Below are positions 63,643 to 64,000 of a DNA stretch of 64,000 bases, piece after piece (position 1 is the first letter of the stretch; every line of letters begins with the position of its first letter). Position numbers and translations under genes: made by a program. The notes below the pieces were generated by a model, which was not told where the DNA came from, did not search any database, and worked only from the letters and a program-made list of their open reading frames with translations. The stretch covers positions 62,001 through 126,000 of the forward strand of contig NNSG01000002.1 in assembly GCA_002256485.1 (NCBI GenBank), given 5' to 3'. Origin of the DNA: Fidelibacterota bacterium 408169 (lineage in GTDB: Bacteria; Fidelibacterota; Marinisomatia; Marinisomatales; TCS55).

Positions 63643-64000
63643 TTAAAGAACCTCTTTTGGCCAAGGGATTTTTGTATTTAACTGTTTTATGACAGATATT
63701 TCAAATTGTGCTCCAGTAATCTGGATAATTTCTTCTGCTAAATAACTACCAATTTCCCCCGCTATTTTTGCACTGTACCCTTTACATAAAGCAGATAAAA
63801 AACCAGCTGCAAATATATCACCAGCCCCAGTTGAATCTCTCGCTATGATTGGTCGTGGAGAAATTTTGGATAAATTTTCATTTTCAACCACATAACATCC
63901 ATCCTTCCCTAATTTAACAGCAGATATATGTGTCATTTCCCCCAATGACAGTGTTGCTTCTTCAATGTTTTCTATATCAAATAATATTTCTAGCTCATCC
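63643..64000 (-). CDS. PfkB-family carbohydrate/nucleoside kinase, partial (5' end outside window)
   Basis: The frame enters from the right edge without a start and ends at 63643, giving the last 118 codons. The conserved PfkB signature is DSTGAGDIFAAGFLSALCKG, with the GAGD anion hole and catalytic Asp. SAVKLGKDGCYVVENENL upstream is typical of the ribokinase/adenosine-kinase group. Substrate not determinable from this fragment. The 86 bp to the TPR gene hold nothing notable. Confidence 0.88.
   Translation of the reverse strand, partial: DELEILFDIENIEEATLSLGEMTHISAVKLGKDGCYVVENENLSKISPRPIIARDSTGAGDIFAAGFLSALCKGYSAKIAGEIGSYLAEEIIQITGAQFEISVIKQLNTKIPWPKEVL

Overview
The window looks like chromosomal DNA of a Gram-negative, AT-rich bacterium of the Fibrobacterota-Chlorobiota-Bacteroidota (FCB) superphylum. 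Supporting this are a SprA-type giant outer-membrane translocon protein of the type IX secretion family, an LptD with a long OstA-rich N-terminus, a TonB receptor with a carboxypeptidase-regulatory-like N-terminal domain, a single-chain glycyl-tRNA synthetase, many lipoproteins, and signal peptides that nearly all end just before a Gln. My best guess is Candidatus Marinimicrobia (SAR406) or a close relative. That rests on family recognition only, because no search was possible. Most of the window is ordinary, densely packed chromosome; no phage, CRISPR array or rRNA operon was seen.

Layout. 1-9.8 kb (minus strand): rdgB, then sprA, a glutaminyl-cyclase-like M28 lipoprotein, a lipoprotein and a beta-propeller protein cut by the window edge. 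9.9-16.8 kb: tRNA-Phe, a mostly empty gap with a perfect 30-bp palindrome, then a lipoprotein/secretin pair and a very acidic exported protein with EF-hand-like loops and a C2H2-type zinc finger, kdsD, and a scar where an IS30 transposase tail abuts a decapitated gene. 16.9-25.1 kb: DUF481 protein, M14 peptidase, HAD, a Nudix/ROK/membrane-protein operon, and an alpha/beta hydrolase/SDR/membrane-protein operon. 25.2-34.2 kb: PhoH-like ATPase, a nucleotide-transporter-like/HEAT/cNMP-binding fusion, an atypical 5'-nucleotidase homologue, an OPT transporter, a YidD fusion, tRNA-Thr and an FGE-like lipoprotein. 34.2-49.6 kb: methyltransferase, FKBP, rarA, lptD, a duplicated lptD 3' end around a 420-bp insert, hisS, topA, a CcmH-like protein, glyS and a TonB receptor. 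49.6-59.4 kb: a run of nine amino-acid-metabolism genes. 59.4-64 kb: rlmN, moxR/DUF58, a TPR lipoprotein and a partial PfkB kinase.

How the genes fit together. Much of the window serves the envelope: Kdo/LPS supply and export (KdsD, LptD), type IX-like secretion (SprA), an orphan secretin, a TonB receptor, membrane-protein insertion (YidD domain) and several lipoproteins. The most coherent observation is that eight proteins with clear cleavable signal peptides have Gln at the predicted mature N-terminus, while a glutaminyl-cyclase-like lipoprotein is encoded next to sprA. This is the Bacteroidetes 'Q-rule' (N-terminal pyroglutamate on exported proteins), apparently operating in this lineage. 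The 49.6-59.4 kb block (racemase, threonine synthase, saccharopine-dehydrogenase-like protein, aminotransferase, gamma-glutamyltransferase, acetyltransferase, exported RidA, Tat-exported class V PLP enzyme, M20 amidohydrolase) suggests scavenging of modified or peptide-bound amino acids, partly outside the cytoplasm.
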